From Onthophagus taurus (lineage: Eukaryota; Arthropoda; Insecta; Coleoptera; Scarabaeidae): a stretch of DNA of 64,000 nucleotides. Positions 49,723-63,451 of this stretch are shown piece by piece. The notes beneath the pieces are model-generated. The model searched no databases. It saw only the letters and a list, made by a program, of their open reading frames with translations, and was not told where the DNA came from. The stretch lies in contig NC_091973.1 of NCBI RefSeq assembly GCF_036711975.1, positions 3,968,001 to 4,032,000 on the forward strand, read 5' to 3'. Within the stretch, counting starts at the first letter, position 1; the number at the start of each line of letters is the position of its first letter. Both the position numbers and the translations under genes were made by a program.

Positions 49723-52700
49723 TAGAGGAGTTGAGATGGGTTTGGCTTAAGAAGATAAAGCGTACATGATGTCATCGGTGAAGCTATTACGAAAGGAACA
49801 CTATGAGAGTGAGCCGTAGAGCGTCGACGTCTGGTTTATTCTATTTTGAGTATCATTCGTCTCGCGCCCCCTTTATACCTCTATTTTGAATTGCACAAGG
49901 CAACAACACTCAGATTCGCAACTCGCCACACGTTGTAAAAATTGATATACGTCCTGAAAATATTTCAGGAACCCAATGAAGCGTCGTTTTACGAGCGTAA
50001 CGAAATTTCGCGTTAAATCAACTCCCCGGGCGTTTGTTATTCGGCGTCCCTCCGCGGGGTTTCACCGTACGAGATCTATTATGTGTTTCCAGTCGCGGCG
50101 AAGGGCCATGCATAATGCATTCGGAATACGCGTTTTTGTTCGAATCGCCACCGCCTCTCAACGGTGGAGGGTTGAATTAGCGCAGTAAACAATTTGGCAT
50201 CCTGCAACATCGCAAGCTCCGTGAGAAACGCGGAAGGAAGAAGGAGAGATGAGAATTGGGATGGCCCAACGCTAACAAAAGTAGGAAAAGGAGACCTGAA
50301 GGAAGTGAAATATTACCGTCAAAGGCCGAGGTGAAAAAGTGGGTAAATAAAACCTTCAAAACTAAGTTGAGCCGCCAACAAATTCATTTATCAAAAAGTT
50401 CCGCAAACGATCCAGGGTGTGACGAAAAAAAGGTCCTTCTCAAATTTATTTTTCACTTCCCTGATTGACCGGATGCTTCAGCATATATAGAGCTGTCTAT
50501 CTCCAACTAGAATAGATGATTACAGAACAAAGACGGTAAACGTTTTTGTTTCTTTATTTTTTGTTCGCTTCGTCTGTCAAGTCTATCCACTCTTTATCCG
50601 TCCTGCATACCGATGACTTTATCCCAAAAGAAAATTGTCGTGAATTACAAGGAAAGGAAAGCCATTCTCCGAATGTTCACCCTCTACAATAACTTTCTCG
50701 AGAAATGGTTTTAAAAGAACAGGCCTAATTCGATTATAAGTACTTAATAAGCAAGTAAAAAGGGAAATTCTGAAATGATATAAATTAATCTCCACTCCGG
50801 GGGATATTATTTCGCATTTCGAATCCGGACAGGAAAGAGAGGAAAAAGGTAGACATTTCGGTTGCGCTGCCACGCTAAATTCTCCCCGTTACCATACCTT
50901 ATCGAGTATGTAAATTGTACGTCATCCGGTGACATACTTTATGGCACCATTAGTCTAGTAATTTTAATATTATTTGCTGGCCGCAGTACACGTGACTGTC
51001 CCACCCACATTAGGAAATATATTGTACTCTAGAGATGGAATTTCTCATTAAATTAATCGCTGTCACATTTCGTAATTAATTTTCATTGTGCAGTGCGAGT
51101 TTAGGGTTAATATCTTTACAATTTGTGGCGTCGAATTTGTTTCTAAAATAAGTGAAACAAGTAGCTTTGAGAAGTTAGTCTCTATTCTAGCGTAATTCTA
51201 AGTCAAATAAAAGTAAGTCTGGTTTAATTAAATCGGACGGGAACAGTGATACTTGGCAAGACGATTCCGTTCGTCTTGGACGCCAACTGTGAAATTGAAT
51301 AAATCCGCAATCATAGTTAAAATCGTGACTCGGAAGAATACATTTGCATACTAAAAACGGGATGAAATGGCACAACGTTTGAGGAATCGCTTGCATAGTC
51401 GTATTTAATGAAAGACCTTTTCGGTAACGGTTTTCCCATGTAAGGGACCAAAGCGAACTAAACGATCCAAGCGACCTACCCGACCGTTCTCTATACAACT
51501 TTCCACGAACCGTCCATAAATCCCCGAAAATTCGGACGCTCCGTCAAATATTTCAGCAATAACCCTGCTTTTCTTAAAGTAGATTTCTGTAAATCACTCC
51601 AGGACAATGTAAATTTTGGTTCATCGCCTCCATTCGTTGGCTAGAAATTGCTTCGTTTACTTCTTTCGGGATTAATCCATTGTTCTTAAACGTCAGGCTC
51701 CGGAGGTCGCCTACTTTAAAACGGACTCTCTGATTTACCACCGCGATAATGTCCTTTTATTCCCTTTATCATGCCTCCGAGCCACTATATTTTCTCATAT
51801 CCTTCGCAGGACTTAGATAGAGAAGTTCCTGCTGTAATTCTGCTTGAGTACCGACTAAAAGGGAAAATTTGTATCCACCAGAGGGTCTTTTTGAATCCAC
51901 ACGTCCCACTACATTCTCTAATATGAATCGAACCATTCGAAAATTGTTTTCTGCTCAGTGTTTAGGGGAAAAAATAAATTATTGTTAATAATGTTGATTA
52001 GCGGATTCGAAATACATTAATTATTGAAATGTAAACAAATCTGCACATAGCCAAGGTAGTAAATTAATAGGGATTTCAATTCATTGTCATGTTTATCGGT
52101 CGAAATATATTATTTCATTTTTTAAATATCTTGTTTTGGATATTTTCCGGTACAAAGCGTCATTGAATTATATCCTGCTCTGTAAACAATCAAATTATTC
52201 TATTTGAAGTAATTACCAGTGGTTTTCCCTTTGTTATTTCGATTTACAACGTTTTACCTATGCCGTATGCCGGGTTCACCGATCAACGCGTCCGACAATT
52301 CGTGCACGATTTGGCTGTTTTTAAAACAAAATTAAATTTTGCTCTTTTTACTGGCACGGTATGCTGGAAATAGTTACTTTTCAGTTTCAATTAACCTGGT
52401 TAATCCTGTATTTATAGTTCTATAGTCTTGCTTGTTGGACCATGTCCAGCTTCATTTCTATCTATTACGTGTTCAACCCATTTGGACGGATTCCCTGTGC
52501 GTTTATGTTTATGAATGAATTTGTATAATTCGTAAAATTCCAATTAAACATTATCATCATTGTTAACAGTGTTTTTTTTTGGGTAATAAAGCATCCTTTT
52601 TCTCTCAGTGGAACGGTGCGCTTCGCTCGCGGTACTAATATACGAGATTGAGGTTAAGCCCTAGATTAGGAGTGGCGGAACGCTCTTTTTGTGACCCTCC

Positions 52701-53559
52701 CAATCGATACGATTGCACGTGAAATGTTTGTATGCGAATCCAACCTCCTGCCGTAAATGCAAATCCTTGAACATAAATTTTATCGGCCGACGGAATAGTT
52801 CTTTTAACACCTTAACGTCAATCCTTTTTAAACATCACTTTTGATTTATCTCGTACACCGCGCGCGACCCGACTGAACAATAGGGAAGAGAAAAGTGGAA
52901 AAGATACAATTAAATGGTTGAATAGGACGTCCGTACGACTAAATTGCAAATAATTTAAAAGGTCTAGTTGAATTTTCGTCGTGATATATATTTTCGGCCG
53001 CGGTTTGTGGTAAAAAGGTGCTCACGGTCGAGAGCGGCCACGTAAATCACCGTTAATTTTGTTCTGAATTACTACGGTTCTAAACGATTTATTCGCTTAC
53101 GAACCTACTCGAATTCTCTCGTATCATATATCGCACGCGTGTGTACTAATAATTTCCCGTTGATTCAAGGTATCGCTAACCGATATTGATTTATAGTCCA
53201 ACTTCTCTTTCACGCGACACACTTCGCTTTATCGACCTTCATTATTAGTGACAACTATTCTACTTATCTCCAAACTTGGTAATTACTTGGACGGAAGGTG
53301 TCTGTAGGCGGCTTACCGAAAGATTGTCAACTCAATTTAAACCAATCTCTAAACAATTACACGGTAAACGATATTATCAACACAAAACTCTAAATTACAA
53401 GAAAATGTTATTGGCAAAAACGCTGACGAATATATATAGGGCCACAAGTGAGATCCACCTCGATCAATCCAGCGATTTCCATATGTTACTGTCAAAAACT
53501 CAAAATGCGCTGGTGCATAATCTAGAAACTGATGTAACGTATGTTCCTAAAAGTTGCAA

Positions 53560-53835
53560 TACACTTCGGTTCGCAGATTCTTGTTCGTTTGAGATAGAAA
53601 GTAATCTCGCCCCAACTATCACCACCATCAAGACTACATGAAAGCTGATTTGATATCTTCGAAGGCGACCGTGGTTACTTTTCCATTTGCTTCAAATGAT
53701 ATAGACTCAAGAATCCATCAAGTTTCGCATAATCTTAGTCTTCGTTGCATTCGGGGTCGGCCGACGTCTTCCTTTCTTGCTGTTTAGAATTTGGACAGAT
53801 TCTGCTTCGTTTGAGATAGAAAGCAACCTATTTTC
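53560..53835 (+). repeat. Relic of an array A-type unit
   Basis: It contains array A spacers (TCGTTTGAGATAGAAAG twice, CAAGACTACATGAAAGCTGA, GTTTAGAATTTGGACAGATT) and half a core (GGGTCGGCCGACGTCTTC). It links the Vilse-intron variant to this region 40 kb away. Confidence 0.75.
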
Positions 53836-53967
53836 TAATCGCATCCACTATCAAGGTTTATATATAAGAGGTTGTCTAGGTTCCTATACTAGTGCTATAA
53901 TACATAGTGCATAAGCGGCGGCGGATTTCGCGCGCAACCTCAACGTCATGTTTAGTGAGAGTTGAAG

Positions 53968-54929
53968 CACAGAATAACCAGAAGTGACAGTGGCAGTATC
54001 CCGCCAAATCTGACGCCATATTATAACGAGTTACCAAGGTATGTTGCTATTGGTGATAAAGATTTGGCGGGATACCGCTAGTGTCACTTCTAGTTCATGT
54101 ATATAATCTAATATACGACCTTTTCTAATACGTATATTTAACCTTGCAATTACTTCAATAAAAATATACAACAATCTAGCGCTTAATAACAATTAGAACT
54201 AGAATTAACACTAGACCTAGAACTAGAATCATTTGGGTTTAGCCGCACGTCTCTAAAGACGGGTAAACCCGAATGTTTCTAGTTCTAGGTTTAGTGTTAG
54301 TTCTAGTTTTACACTAGCACTGTTACTATGTAGAATTAATACTATACCTAGAACTAGAATCATTCGGGTTTAGCCGCACGTCTCTAAAGACGGCTAAACC
54401 CGAATGATTCTAGTTCTAAGTATAGTGTTAGTTCCAGTTTTACACTAGTACTATCACTTAAAATTAACACTAGACCTAGAACTAGAATCATTTGGGTTTA
54501 GCCGCACGTCTCTAAAGACGGCTAAACCCGAATGTTTCTAGTTCTAGGTCTAGTGTTAGTTCTAGTTTTACACTAGTACTGTTACTATGTAGAATTAATA
54601 CTATACCAAGAACTAGAATCATTCGGGTTTAGCCGCACATCTCTAAAGACGGCTAAACCCGAATGATTCTAGTTCTAAGTATAGTGTTAGTTCCAGTTTT
54701 ACACTAGTACTATCACTTAAAGTAACACTATACTTAGAATTTGAATCGCACGTCTCTAAAGACGGATACATTCATAGGGAGTTGGATAACAGTATGTTTA
54801 TTCAACGGACCTTGATTCTGTGCTTTTGGTAACTCGTGATAAAATGGCGGATTTTAAATCGAGGTCACAAAACGAGGTGCCGCCAACATCAATCGAATCG
54901 ACGTCAGTGTCATTTCTGGTTATTTTGTG
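53968..54929. mobile_element. Foldback-like element enclosing palindrome array 2a
   Basis: Inverted blocks bracket the array: 53968-53989 pairs with 54908-54929 (two mismatches in 22), and 54015-54037 pairs with 54826-54848 (two mismatches in 23, GCCATATTATAACGAG). A further 32-bp inverted pair lies inside the left arm (53980-54011 and 54060-54091) and contains E2F-like TCCCGCCAAA/TTTGGCGGGA words. The nested arms and lack of coding suggest a non-autonomous foldback or TIR element. Ends and target duplication are not defined. Confidence 0.6.
54184..54780. repeat. Second palindrome family, array 2a
   Basis: About 4.5 units of about 130 bp. GTTTAGCCGCACGTCTCTAA and its partner AAGACGGCTAAACCCGAAT form one dyad; CTAGTTCTAGGTCTAGTG and its inverse form the other. 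Centres lie near 54254, 54386, 54514, 54643 and 54758. Confidence 0.9.
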
Positions 54930-57900
54930 GTTGAAGTATCTTCTCTAGTATAACATAAATCAATTACTACTTTAGTTTTCCTCAATTATTTTATGATAAG
55001 TGAATTTATATCAAAAATTAAGTTTAATTATTTATTATTTTACACTAAATATATTAAAGTAATTCAATTAAATTATTTTTAAAATTTGAATTATTTCCCG
55101 ATATTATTTGTCAGTATGGTTGCGTATAAACTTAGACAACCTCTTATATACAAACCTTAATCCATTGTTGCATCAGATACTCGTGATCTTACGGTGCTTT
55201 GACGTTTTTCAACTACACCTGTGGTCTAGAATTGTTGATACGATAGTAGAACGCTTTGATGACTTGAAGGATCAATTTCTTTTTAGCACACAAAACGCTT
55301 TCTGTTGCATAGTCGCCATTTTGACAACTGCGGACGTGACTTGGGCATGCGCACGACAAACTTAGAGGTCATTTACTATTGTATCTGTCATACTTGCCGA
55401 ATTATCGCCTTGTTAAACCCGATACTTCTTTTGTACTAACTCCGTATATTGATTTTATAGATTTTAGTAGGATTAAAAAAGTTTGAAGTCATAAAATGAG
55501 GAATAGAATTAGTAATGAAACGGATGAGAATGTGAAGAAAGATAGATGTATCCGGGTGGAGGTCGTAATGGCGTGTGATTGGGATGATTTTAAAAACTTC
55601 CACAATACAAGATCCATTTCGAATTGGAGCGGATGTAGGTGTAGGAAGTTAATGTGGAAAATAAAGTATGTATTCGGTGATAAACTATGATTAGTTAGGA
55701 ATGCAAATACTGTGTCGTTTTTCGAGACTAGCGGAAGCGAGGTAGAAAATACTTACTCGCTACTGTTATTACATTCTAGGTAAACATCCCGCTGATTATA
55801 TTGTTACTGTGCACCTGGACAAACGAACGTAATCATGCTGGAAGGTTCATTCGTTTCGCTCAGAATGAAGCGCAATATCGTTGACGTTATTGCTCGTAAC
55901 GCACTAGATGACGCCGACGGGACAGCGATGCTTTTGACGAATTATTAAGAAAGTTTCTCAAGCGAATGCTAATTTAAATGATCAAAATTTATTCAATTTT
56001 GATTGAATTTTAAAGGGACCATTTACTGTGGCCGCCGAGATGAGGGTCTATGAATATTGGAATATGTAAAAAAGTTTCCGGACTTTTTCGAGACGGCCGT
56101 TTCGGAGACCAATTGTGTTAAGTTGGGCATTCAGTGAAGTTCCGAGTTCTGCCGGCAGGTATTCCCGAGATTACCGTAATTAAGTTACCCATTTTTAAAT
56201 ATACTCCTCCCACCTCGCCGTCAAGAAACAATAAGGTGCTAATTAATGCGCACAATATTTCACCGTCTACATAGAAATTGGCGCAAAATTTTTCACCACT
56301 CCCACTTTCCTGTTGACGGACTTAATAAAACCGGATTTATGGCTCCGCGGATTCGCAGAAACGCTTAATCTATATCACGATTACCTCTCGAGAGAAATAT
56401 GACCCGAAACTGCAATTACTTTGCCGGAGGTTACTTAAAGGATAGTTTAAAAACTCTGGAGCGTCGCTCCTTTCCCGGACCGATTTATTCGAGGATCAGG
56501 ACAGATCTGGAGTGGACCCAATTTATAGATAAATGTGACAGAAAAGGACTACTTAAAAATTCGTATTAATTTTATAGAATTAACTTAAATTTTCAATCTT
56601 CGTTAATAAGTTAGACATCCAGTCATAATATATTATGGTATATTCGAAAGCATATATCGCATTATGCGATATATGCCATTAACGAGGGATGAAAGTGTAT
56701 TGAGTACGACACATGTACGTCTGTAGATTCGAGCTTTGATTTTTGTGAAAGTATCCTTTGAACTGCTAGTTACTTCATCCTTTGTGACGTGTATCAAATG
56801 TGCGATGATTAAAGCAACCCGATTAAAGCGTGTAGTGTTTGCTATACGGGCATAGTATTGTTCTTCCAAGTTTCGCCATTTCGAAAATTGCATGCGCGAT
56901 CGATTTCCAATGGAAGTACTTTTTTAGGGTGAAAGGATACCGACAAGGCTGCATGCGATATGGCAGTAATTACGAGAGTGTTTACTTCCTTGTATGTAAT
57001 TGCATCCTGACGGAATGTTCCTGAGCGGTTCTTCGGTTTGCCATTAAATCATTGCAACGAGGTCGTGCGTTACTAAGGCAACTGACCATATCTTGCACGC
57101 ATTCTGGACCACGAGGGAAAAGGGAAGGAGGGAAGATTTGCACGTCTCCAGAAATGTCAGTGTGAATATTGAATGACTTACGTGTAGACTTTGTTAACGG
57201 AGAACACCGCGCCAACGTGCCGAGAATAGCAGTTCCGGAAAATTTACTTTCGTCACAAAGCCGCTTTTGAATTATGGATGATCGACACAAAGATTTGAAT
57301 GTAGATATTTAAACGGAAACTGTTTTTATAAAATATAAAAAAAATAAATAAGTGGAACGATAATATAAAGTGTATAAGGGAATTGTAATGGAGCATCTCG
57401 GAAGATATTTCATTTTCTATTATTATTTTCGATGTGTACAGAGTAGAAAATAAGTTTCTATACAGCGATATTTACTGACGCAGCAGTGTAGCGACATAAA
57501 TCTAATTTTTTGCCAAGCGGCTTTTGATACGGAATCGACGTCCGTACCTCGAAACACACAATACTTCCTCCAATTTATAAAATTGCCCGAATTGCTAGGA
57601 TCGTCGTAATGCCGTATATCAAGTAGTAGGAAATAACTGTCCTACTCCCTTTTTACGAAACTTAGAATACTCGCATGACGAATGCCAAATTTTTCGTGCA
57701 TCCTCAGCATCGGATTCAATTGGAAAAATCTCACCAATTTTTTCGGATTTTACGCTTAATTACTTATGCATTGGAACGTATCCAGTTTGAATTTTTAATA
57801 TCTACCGACGAATACTCCAGATATTTTAACGGGTTAAGCTCGGAGCTTTGAAATATAGATGAGCTGTTTAATGGAAAACATGTTTTCCGTTACGTGGGCC

Positions 57901-58127
57901 CTTGTACCAAGCTCGTTTGTTGCTAATGCGCGTGTATCATCGAAGTTAACGAACTTATCCTGTCTTTTACTACCGTACGTTCATTCTTAACTTACTAAAT
58001 TCAATTTATCTACTTCTACTTCAATCCAATCTTTCTAACTACAAGTCAATTTAAAAAAAATATGTTTACTCATCAAGAAAATATCATTTATATATCTATA
58101 CGTACGTTTATATACGTATGGCTAATT
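54930..58127. other. Intron or intergenic stretch
   Basis: No gene supported. It includes a perfect 27-nt palindrome at 56650-56676. Confidence 0.4.
56650..56676. repeat. Perfect isolated palindrome
   Basis: Arms GCATATATCGCAT and ATGCGATATATGC are exact inverse complements around a single T. It is unrelated to the array cores. It could be a symmetric binding site or chance. Confidence 0.7.
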
Positions 58128-59096
58128 CCGAATGATTCTAGTTCTAAATAGACCTAGAACCAGAAACATTGGAGTTTAGCCGTACGTCTCTTAAGACGGA
58201 ATCATTCGGGGTTAGCCGTCTTAAAAGACGTACGGCTAAACCCAAATGTTTCTAGTTCTAGGTCTAGTGTTAGTTTTAGTTTTAGCACCAAAACTAACAC
58301 AAGATCTAGAACTAGAATCATTCGGCTTTAGCCGTCTTAAGAACGTACGGCTAAACCCAAATGATTCTAGTTCTAGGTCTAGTGTTAGTTTTAGTTCTAG
58401 CACCAAAACTAATACAAGATCTAGAACTAGAATCATTTGGGGTTAGCCGTCTTAAGAGACGTACGGCTAAACCCAAATGTTTCTAGTTCTAGGTCTAGTG
58501 TTAGTTTTAGTTCTAGCACCAAAACTAATGCAAGATCTAGAACTAGAAACATTTGGGTTTAGCCGTACGTCTCTTAAGACGGCTAAAGCCGAATGTTTGT
58601 AGTTCTAGGTGTAGTATTCGTTTTAGTTCTAGCACCAAAACTAATACAAGATCTAGAACTAGAATCATTCGGCTTTAGCCGTCTTAAGAGACGTACGGCT
58701 AAACCCAAATGTTTTTAGTTCTAGGTCTAGTGTTAGTTTTAGTTCTAGCACCAAAACTAATACAAGATCTAGAACTAGAATCATTCGGGGTTAGCCGTCT
58801 TAAGAGACGTACGGCTAAACCCAAATGTTTCTAGTTCTAGGTCTAGTGTTAGTTTTAGTTCTAGCATCAAAACTAACACAAGATGTAGAACTAGAATCAT
58901 TCGGGATTAGCCGTCTTAAGAGACGTATGGCTAATCCCGAATGTTTTTAGTTCTAGATCTAGTGTTACTTTTGGTGCTAGAACTAAAACTAACACTAGAC
59001 CTAGAACTAGAAACATTTGGGTTTAGCCGTACGTCTCTTAAGACGGCTAAAGCCGAATGATTCTAGTTCTAGGTCTAATGTCAGTTTTGGTGCTAG
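58128..59096. repeat. Second palindrome family, array 2b
   Basis: About eight units with a period close to 116 bp. Dyad centres lie near 58190, 58222, 58341, 58456, 58572, 58687, 58803, 58919 and 59037. Each has GGGTTTAGCC arms around CGTACGTCTCTTAAGACG (either orientation). Between them is a second dyad built of TAGTTCTAGGTCTAGTG and its inverse around GCACCAAAAC. Same family as 2a with a different centre (TTAAGA against CTAAAG). Confidence 0.92.
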
Positions 59097-62000
59097 CACA
59101 TCAAACACAACAATACTTATGGATGACGTTTTTGAAGTCGTAAACCGTTTTACCAAAAATGTTCAACTTGATATATGTTACGTAGTAATGTTCAGAGATT
59201 ACCATAAACTTTATCGCAATTTTTTTATCGAGCTGTTGCGAAGATATCGATCTCTCCGATCGTAGTGGAATGTAAAACAGGCAATTCGGGATTTGAGTGA
59301 TACCTGAGAACAAATCCTTTTGAAACCCCAAAGCCGAAAAAGGGTCAGGATTTTCCAATTGTTCCGGGACTAGTATAGACTGTACAAGTTAGATTGCATT
59401 GAAAATGTACCGGTGAAGTGGCGCTTTAGTTTAATGGAAAACGGTTTGTTTTCAATCCGTTCTCGCGCGAATCATACTTAACGTTCTTGTTTATTTGGCT
59501 TATAATTGGGAGGAGCAGTATATCAGAAAGCGGGATGGACGTAGTTACGTGTGTTTACAAAAGTTCGTGTTTAGTATTTTAACCTTTAAACTAAGACGTA
59601 GATTGCGGAAGCGCACGTAACTTTTCGTTGGTCGGATGCTTTTCTAACGGACCTCCCCTAGGCTTGTGTAACCACCGTAATAACTTTTATTTTGTTCAAA
59701 TACCCCCTTCATTAGGCTCTCGACTCGACCAACGATTTTGAACGTCCTCTTCCTTTCGCCACCTTCCCCTTCCTTTTGCCTGGGGCTTTTCTAAATTTAT
59801 TACTCCGTTCCCTGTCGCTCGTGAATCCATTAAAGGTAGTAAAATTTCTAAAGGTGCGCGCCAATATAAGCGGCGCTTCATTATCATAAGTGATGCCGCT
59901 TGATTGAATATTACTAAACTTCCCTCGCACCTAAGTTTCTAACTCTTACAAGGGATTCGATGAGGTAAAGTTTACGTTTACAAATGAGTTTCAATCGCAG
60001 TAAAACGTGAAGTTTTGTCTAGATAATGCATAAAATTGCCATGAAAGCATGCCTTGTTGCCATATTTTATGCATAGACGTTAACGGAGGGCTTATTCCAG
60101 ACCTGACGAGAATACCTTTGTGGGATTTGAATATCGAATCTAAGGGAATAATGGGAGGAATACGCCGGAAGTTATATTCATAAAAATGTATGTTAAAAAA
60201 TTCTGCCTACTAATCACTAGGAAAGGTTATATTACGTTGCGACTCTTTAATTTCAAGCTACTTTCATGGCAAACATTCAAACCAAAAAAGAAAGGCCGGT
60301 TAAATGTAGAAATATGGGGAGCCGTCGAGATCTACGCGTATGCAAATGCGATGCTTGTTCGCAGCTTAACTTGTCATCCCGCGCTCCGTAACATGTCCCT
60401 TGAATTTTTAATCCAAACCACCGCAGTCTCCCCTCCGGCGTTACACCTCGGTTATTAATACAGCAATATGCAGTTTTATTTAGGTATTTGTAGACAAACC
60501 TGGAATATTTAATAGAACGAAAATAGAAATAAGTGGATATTGTAGACGGTTTGGTATTCTGGCGTTTATACAATGCTATTTTAAGTCGTGTTTAGTATTT
60601 AAAAAAAGGTTAAGTTCGCGGAAACTACGACGCCAATTCCGTCCTCTTAATTTAAACAAATCGACCTCCAGGCATTCCAGGGTGTCTTTAAAATAAAGAT
60701 CAATGGGATATTTTGGCTTCGAGCTGTCCGTCTTACTTAGGGTTACCTTAGATGGGCAGCGACGCCATGTCGTTATAGTTGATATTGATTTATTCCCTGG
60801 TCTAGCGAATCATAAAGGGCAAGCAACATCTGCTAAGCTCGTTGTGGTACGACGTGTCAATATCAATTTAAAAGTTGGTCAGTTTAATTTCTCCATCGGA
60901 ACCATAGGGGGAAAAGTTTCCAATATCTTTTTCTTGATATATCTGTTGGTAGGGTTTACATTTGAAGTACACGGGGGGTATAAATAATTTAAGTACTGAA
61001 TGTAAAAGAGGCAGGGAGACAAATCGCATGGCCAAGACGGATAGGCTGGATTTCGTTCGAAAAAGAACGGAGATAGCGATCATAATAAATTATCGAAATA
61101 TCAAGGGACGAATAGGGAAAAAACCGGAAGGTCGTCTATATAACGATACCAAATGAATTGCCGCTGTTCCAAAAAAAAAACCTTTTTCACTGCGAACCTT
61201 GCTTTATATTAAAACCTGCCAGTTTGTTTTTGCGCTAATATCTGGAATATTACTCGACTATTATTTAAATTAAACTCTACAACCATCTACTTAAGTTCTA
61301 CCGAAGAAGCTAATGAAGGAACTCAATTTGCATAACGGTTGGATCAATATTTCATTTGCAATAAAGACGATGGTAGAAAAACAGTCGTGGGGGAAGGAAG
61401 TAGCCCTTTTTACTTTTCTCAGAACAACGATTTCGCAACACCATCCCTTCTTTACTTCTAGTTAACCTTAATAACTAATAATGTAGAAACAGATATACTA
61501 AAACCTTCTCTTGGATATTTCGTACTGCCTTAACGTTCCATTGGGGCACATTATGCATAATTTGATACAACCTAACCCAGTCTTTGTGACTGTACAGCAT
61601 TCGTACGAACTCAAACCCCCATTAATTTAAACCACTAGGCTAATTTCTATTCGATCCCAACGAAGTAGACCAGTAAATTATTAATCGATAAACTTTTTAA
61701 TGCTTCTATTTAAATTATTTATAACGACGTATATAACACAATTTATTTCTATACAGGTTGGATTTTTTTTTATTTGAGGCAAAAGAATATCTCGCAAACA
61801 TATTGCAATATAAATAAAATTGCAATATGTTATTTTTAACGTGATATAAATGTCATAACGAATTTTTATATGGTACTTTATATTTTTGATAGTACAATCT
61901 TAATCTACCTGGTTTTTGGAATTCTCGGACTCAGTTTTGCAGAACTAACACATGAGGCAGTGCTGAAATCATGGTCGCCGTCGAGGTCGGCGAGATAAAC

Positions 62001-62149
62001 AGTGTCTAATGTGTTATCTATGAAGTTTCGCATGATTCTACTACTCGTGATACGCGTGATCTGCCAAATCGGTCTTGCCATCGGTTTTTCGTGAGATAAA
62101 CTTGCTTTTATTTGATAGTCTGGATCCCATCTCACTTGAAATTGATTTA
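59097..62149. other. Intron or intergenic stretch
   Basis: No gene, RNA or clear repeat recognised. Confidence 0.4.
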
Positions 62150-62225
62150 AAAAGTAACCACGGCCGTCTTCGAAGACGTCGGCCGACACCAAGTGCTACC
62201 AACACCAAGACTATGTGAAACATAA
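62150..62225 (+). repeat. Isolated GGCCGAC-family core
   Basis: One core (ACGGCCGTCTTCGAAGACGT then CGGCCGAC) with array A-type flank (CACCAAGTGCTACCAACACC, AAGACTATGTGAAA). A single dispersed unit outside any array. Confidence 0.8.
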
Positions 62226-63330
62226 TTGATGTAGTATGACGGAAAAGGTGCCAGGACATGATTATTTCCAGGTTTTATGTTTATCATTTTAATTGGCAGA
62301 TTAAAAAAAAATTACTCCTTCATTTTCTATTAAAAGAAGGAAATTTTAGCTACAAAAAAAAATCTGAGAGTGAATCATTATTTGCACCTGACCACGACAA
62401 GACATAAGTTTATAACCTAAAAGAACACAAAAAATGTCGTGCTGTCAACTTTGCATCTTAGTACAAAAGTAGACGATAAACCAAGAACTCCAAAGTCGTT
62501 CTTTTCTACGAAACGTTGAAGAGACTCCTTTGAGATGTTATGTCATAGCTTTTCTGTTAATTGGACCTCGGTTACATTGTATAGTTGAGATTGCAGATAA
62601 ATATAGTATAAAAATAAATAGTATAGATAGTGGTAAGATGATAAGATAGAACGATTAAGTTTGCATTTGCGGTGAAGGCATTTTTCAGATGAGGACGAAA
62701 AAGCACTTATTCTAGTGGATTTATGTTAACAACTCGAGAATGAGGCTATAAATAAGCTGCCTTCAAAATGAATAATTCGCCTTCCTCTAAGGAAATTCTC
62801 TCGAAAATTTATGAATAGAGAGGAAATTAACAGTTCCTCCTAAAAATTCAATTAACGAGTGCTGGCTTAACGAGCCTTTCCCCGGTTAGTTATTTCACGT
62901 TAATCCGCGACTACTCGAACAAGGCGGGCCGCTAGCCGCAAGTTAACTGCATAAACAAAACCGGTGTTTAACATGTTAACTACTTGACATTATGCCAACA
63001 GAATTCAGGTGAGGCGAGACAGCGCCCGTACAAACTTGGCGTTTAAGAATTTATTTTAAAACTTCGCCCGCGCCGGATTTATAAAGGCCCGGGGTCGTCC
63101 TTTTTGTGCCTCACTTTCCATACTTCTTGACGTAGGCCGCAAAAACACGGCGCGATGAAAATAAGACGACGTACATAATCAGATTCGCCCTTATCGATTG
63201 GACTCCTCTTCTCCCGTTTTCTTGTAACCTTGTTTTCTGATATTTACTTTGCTAGACTTGTGCTCTTCAACCCCATGCAAGCGAATTTCGTTTTCTTTAA
63301 TCTTTCAATATTTTATCGAAATCGCATCTA
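62226..63330. other. Intron or intergenic stretch
   Basis: No supported gene or repeat. Confidence 0.4.
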
Positions 63331-63451
63331 CAGTGTGTCAATTAATTATCGTCATCATTGTAAGTATGCAACCAATATCGCGATTTGCGTATTGCAATGC
63401 CAATACTGTGATATTGGTTGCATACGGGTACGATAATTAATTAACACAGTG
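63331..63451. mobile_element. Tc1/mariner-type MITE, solitary copy
   Basis: A 121-bp version of the MITE (CAGTGTGTCAATTAATTATC to AATTAATTAACACAGTG) with TA on both sides (63329-63330 and 63452-63453) and no palindrome core nearby. It shows the MITE moves independently of the arrays. Confidence 0.8.

Larger units (their letters stand above)
48576..53559. other. Intron or intergenic stretch with repeat relics
   Basis: No gene supported. About 48660-48780 holds decayed spacer of the palindrome family (CCCAAGTATCACGAG, GGCCGTGGTTATTTCTCC). The rest looks single copy apart from the small features listed separately. Confidence 0.4.
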
